This document shows, one piece after another, positions 62,787 to 64,000 of a DNA stretch of 64,000 bases. The notes beneath the pieces are model-generated. The model saw nothing but the letters and a program-made list of their open reading frames with translations. It did no database searches and was not told where the DNA came from. This DNA comes from Variovorax sp. 770b2 (GTDB taxonomy: Bacteria > Pseudomonadota > Gammaproteobacteria > Burkholderiales > Burkholderiaceae_C). Numbering within the stretch: position 1 is the stretch's first letter; each line of letters begins with the position of its first letter. Both the position numbers and the translations under genes were made by a program. The DNA lies in the NCBI RefSeq assembly GCF_900115685.1, contig NZ_FOXJ01000001.1, positions 2,203,796 to 2,267,795 on the forward strand, in the 5' to 3' direction.

Positions 62787-63851
62787 CTACAGGCCGAGAG
62801 CGTCCTGCAATTGGCGTGCCGGCCAGCGCTCCGGCCGTTGCGGCCAGGCCTCGAGCAGCGCGACCATGCGCGCATTGCGCGGCGCGCTCAGGCCGTGCTC
62901 CTGCGCGAGGCGCACGACCTCGCCGCTGAGCGCATCGATCTCCGTGCGGCGGCCCAGTGCGAGGTCGTCGGCCATGCTGGAGCGCGCCTTGGCATCGATG
63001 CGCAGCATGCGCGCCGCGACGATGCGAAAGAGCCAGTCGGGCAGCCGCAGCAGGCTGGACAACCGCTGCGCCGGCACAGCGGCCACCTGCGCCGGCACGA
63101 TGCCGCTCACGCCCAGCACCCCCAGCGTCTCGTCGATGAGCGCCGCGAAGCATTGGCGGTAGCCGCGATGCATCAGCTCCTCGCGCAGCGGCAATCCCGA
63201 CAGCGCGTTGACCGGGTTGTTGAGGTTCAGCAGCAGCTTGCCCCACTGCACCGGCAGCAGGTCTTGATGCAGGTCCAGCGGCACGCCGGCGCGCTCGAAC
63301 ACGGGCAGCCACGGGCGCAGCGCCGCGTCGTCCTTCGCGGCGAGCCGGCCGGGCGTGCCGCGATGGAAGACGCCCTCGCCGATCTCGGCCACGTTGTACG
63401 GCACCATGCCCGGCAGCACGTTGAGCGACGGGCCGGCCTGCGACGCAGCGGCGCTGTTGGAGATGCCGTTCTGCAACGAGACGACGGTGGTGCCCGCGGG
63501 CAGCGAGAAAGCCACCTCGCCCGCCGCCTGGGCGGTGGCGCCGCTCTTCACGCAAAGGAGCACCAGCGCGGGCCGGGCGCCGGCAGGCACCTGCTCGCAC
63601 AGGCGCAGCGCCGAAGGCAGGATGTGGTGCTTCGCGCCGTCCAGGTCGCTGAGCGTGAGGCCGTGCTTCGCGAGCTTCTGCAGCACGCGCGAGCGTCCGA
63701 CGAAAGTGACGGGCACGCCCGCGGCGGCGAGCCGGCCGCCGATGTAGCAGCCGATGGTGCCCGCGCCCATCACGAGCACCTCGCCGGGAGGCGCGCCAGG
63801 CTTTTCGCCCGGAGGCGCGCCAGACTTTTCGCCGGGCAGCGCTTGCGTCAT
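62787..63851 (-). CDS. 2-dehydropantoate 2-reductase-like protein (ApbA/PanE family)
   Basis: A 354-residue ketopantoate-reductase-family protein. The NADPH motif VMGAGTIGCYIGGRLAAAG starts near residue 27. The central LLCVKSGATAQAA and SLQNGISNSAA segments are diagnostic, as is the KLLLNLNNPVNALSG region with the catalytic Lys. The first 26 residues contain two GEKxGAPP copies from a 24-base tandem duplication and are probably dispensable. The gene begins one base into the alaS stop codon. Several paralogues of this family exist per genome, so the true PanE role is not certain. Confidence 0.86.
   Translation of the reverse strand: MTQALPGEKSGAPPGEKPGAPPGEVLVMGAGTIGCYIGGRLAAAGVPVTFVGRSRVLQKLAKHGLTLSDLDGAKHHILPSALRLCEQVPAGARPALVLLCVKSGATAQAAGEVAFSLPAGTTVVSLQNGISNSAAASQAGPSLNVLPGMVPYNVAEIGEGVFHRGTPGRLAAKDDAALRPWLPVFERAGVPLDLHQDLLPVQWGKLLLNLNNPVNALSGLPLREELMHRGYRQCFAALIDETLGVLGVSGIVPAQVAAVPAQRLSSLLRLPDWLFRIVAARMLRIDAKARSSMADDLALGRRTEIDALSGEVVRLAQEHGLSAPRNARMVALLEAWPQRPERWPARQLQDALGL
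63781..63830. repeat. 24-base tandem duplication at the start of the PanE-like gene
   Basis: Two near-identical 24-base units (TCGCCGGGAGGCGCGCCAGG and four more bases, then a copy with three changes), plus the first part of a third, encode GEKSGAPP and GEKPGAPP. The extension adds about 16 residues ahead of the Rossmann motif. It is in frame, so the protein is intact. Confidence 0.7.
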
Positions 63852-64000
63852 CAGACGCGTTCCGCGACCCAGCCCTGAACCGACTTCAGCGCGGCGGGCA
63901 CGCCCGCCGCATCGGTGCCGCCGGCCATGGCCATGTCGGCCTTGCCGCCGCCCTTGCCGCCCACTTGCTGCGCCACGAAGTTGACCAGCTCGCCGGCCTT
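63851..64000 (-). CDS. alaS: alanyl-tRNA synthetase, C-terminal end (cut by window edge)
   Basis: The last 49 codons of a leftward gene. They read [20 protein letters not shown], then [21 protein letters not shown] and a stop after WVAERV. The [15 protein letters not shown] element is the end of the DHHA1 domain found in AlaS. It charges tRNA-Ala. The stop codon (TGA) shares its last base with the ATG of the PanE-like gene, so the two are translationally coupled. The rest of the gene lies beyond the window. Confidence 0.9.
   Translation of the reverse strand, partial: KAGELVNFVAQQVGGKGGGKADMAMAGGTDAAGVPAALKSVQGWVAERV

Overview
The window is high-GC DNA from a Gram-negative betaproteobacterium, most likely the Comamonadaceae and probably Variovorax or a close relative. 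This is inferred from gene content, not from a marker-gene comparison. The indicators are five Bug-type (TctC-like) solute receptors, Porin_4-type porin, DUF4148 secreted proteins, a formamidase/Urt amide cluster, a PDR/VanB-type Rieske reductase and a trimeric autotransporter. I see no rRNA, tRNA, CRISPR array, prophage or insertion sequence, so this looks like chromosome or a large secondary replicon rich in catabolic and surface functions.

Layout: (1) 38-5761 (+) is a six-gene catabolic operon: class II aldolase, three Bug receptors, a LigI-like amidohydrolase and a D-2-hydroxyacid dehydrogenase. (2) 5847-8126 (+) is a periplasmic GH3 beta-glucosidase. (3) 8148-13220 (-) holds a repeat-bearing small secreted protein, a gap full of palindromes, then a poly-Gly lipoprotein, Tat-exported phospholipase C and trimeric autotransporter adhesin read as one unit. 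(4) 13353-18079 is a phosphonate-type ABC importer (phnD-phnC-phnE), a divergent HAD phosphatase and an RpiR-type regulator. (5) 18222-22118 is a mixed set of small genes: a methyltransferase, a membrane protein, an OmpR-like regulator with a degenerate receiver, a YdcF-like protein, a hypothetical protein and a DUF4148 protein. (6) 22270-33425 is a nitrogen module: urtABCDE-like transporter, formamidase fmdA and fmdB (-), diverging from an NCS1-transporter/histidine-kinase/receiver fusion and its LuxR-type response regulator (+). (7) 33514-35752 holds a TIGR04325 methyltransferase and a VOC protein divergent from a LysR regulator. (8) 35818-39024 (-) is a three-gene envelope operon: lipoprotein, trypsin-like protease, TPR protein with a TonB C-terminal domain. 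(9) 39289-43639 has two orphan solute-binding proteins, a lipoprotein and a secreted M1 aminopeptidase. (10) 44323-61294 (-) is an unbroken run of 17 closely spaced genes that looks like one aromatic-compound catabolic operon. (11) 61473-64000 (-) holds dadA, a ketopantoate-reductase-like gene and the 3' end of alaS.

How it fits together: the 17-gene operon contains uptake (porin, MFS, two Bug receptors), ring attack (Rieske oxygenase plus its reductase, FAD monooxygenase), ring opening (VOC extradiol dioxygenase), product processing (aldehyde dehydrogenase, alpha/beta hydrolase, two SDRs, a ThDP enzyme, an aspartate-dehydrogenase-family enzyme, cupin) and an embedded IclR regulator. Its substrate is not known from sequence. 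In the nitrogen module a formamidase, and no urease, sits next to the transporter, so short amides are as likely a cargo as urea. The transporter-shaped kinase next door is the best candidate for the sensor of that cargo. It is the most unusual protein in the window, with an 8-cysteine module between its transporter and kinase halves.
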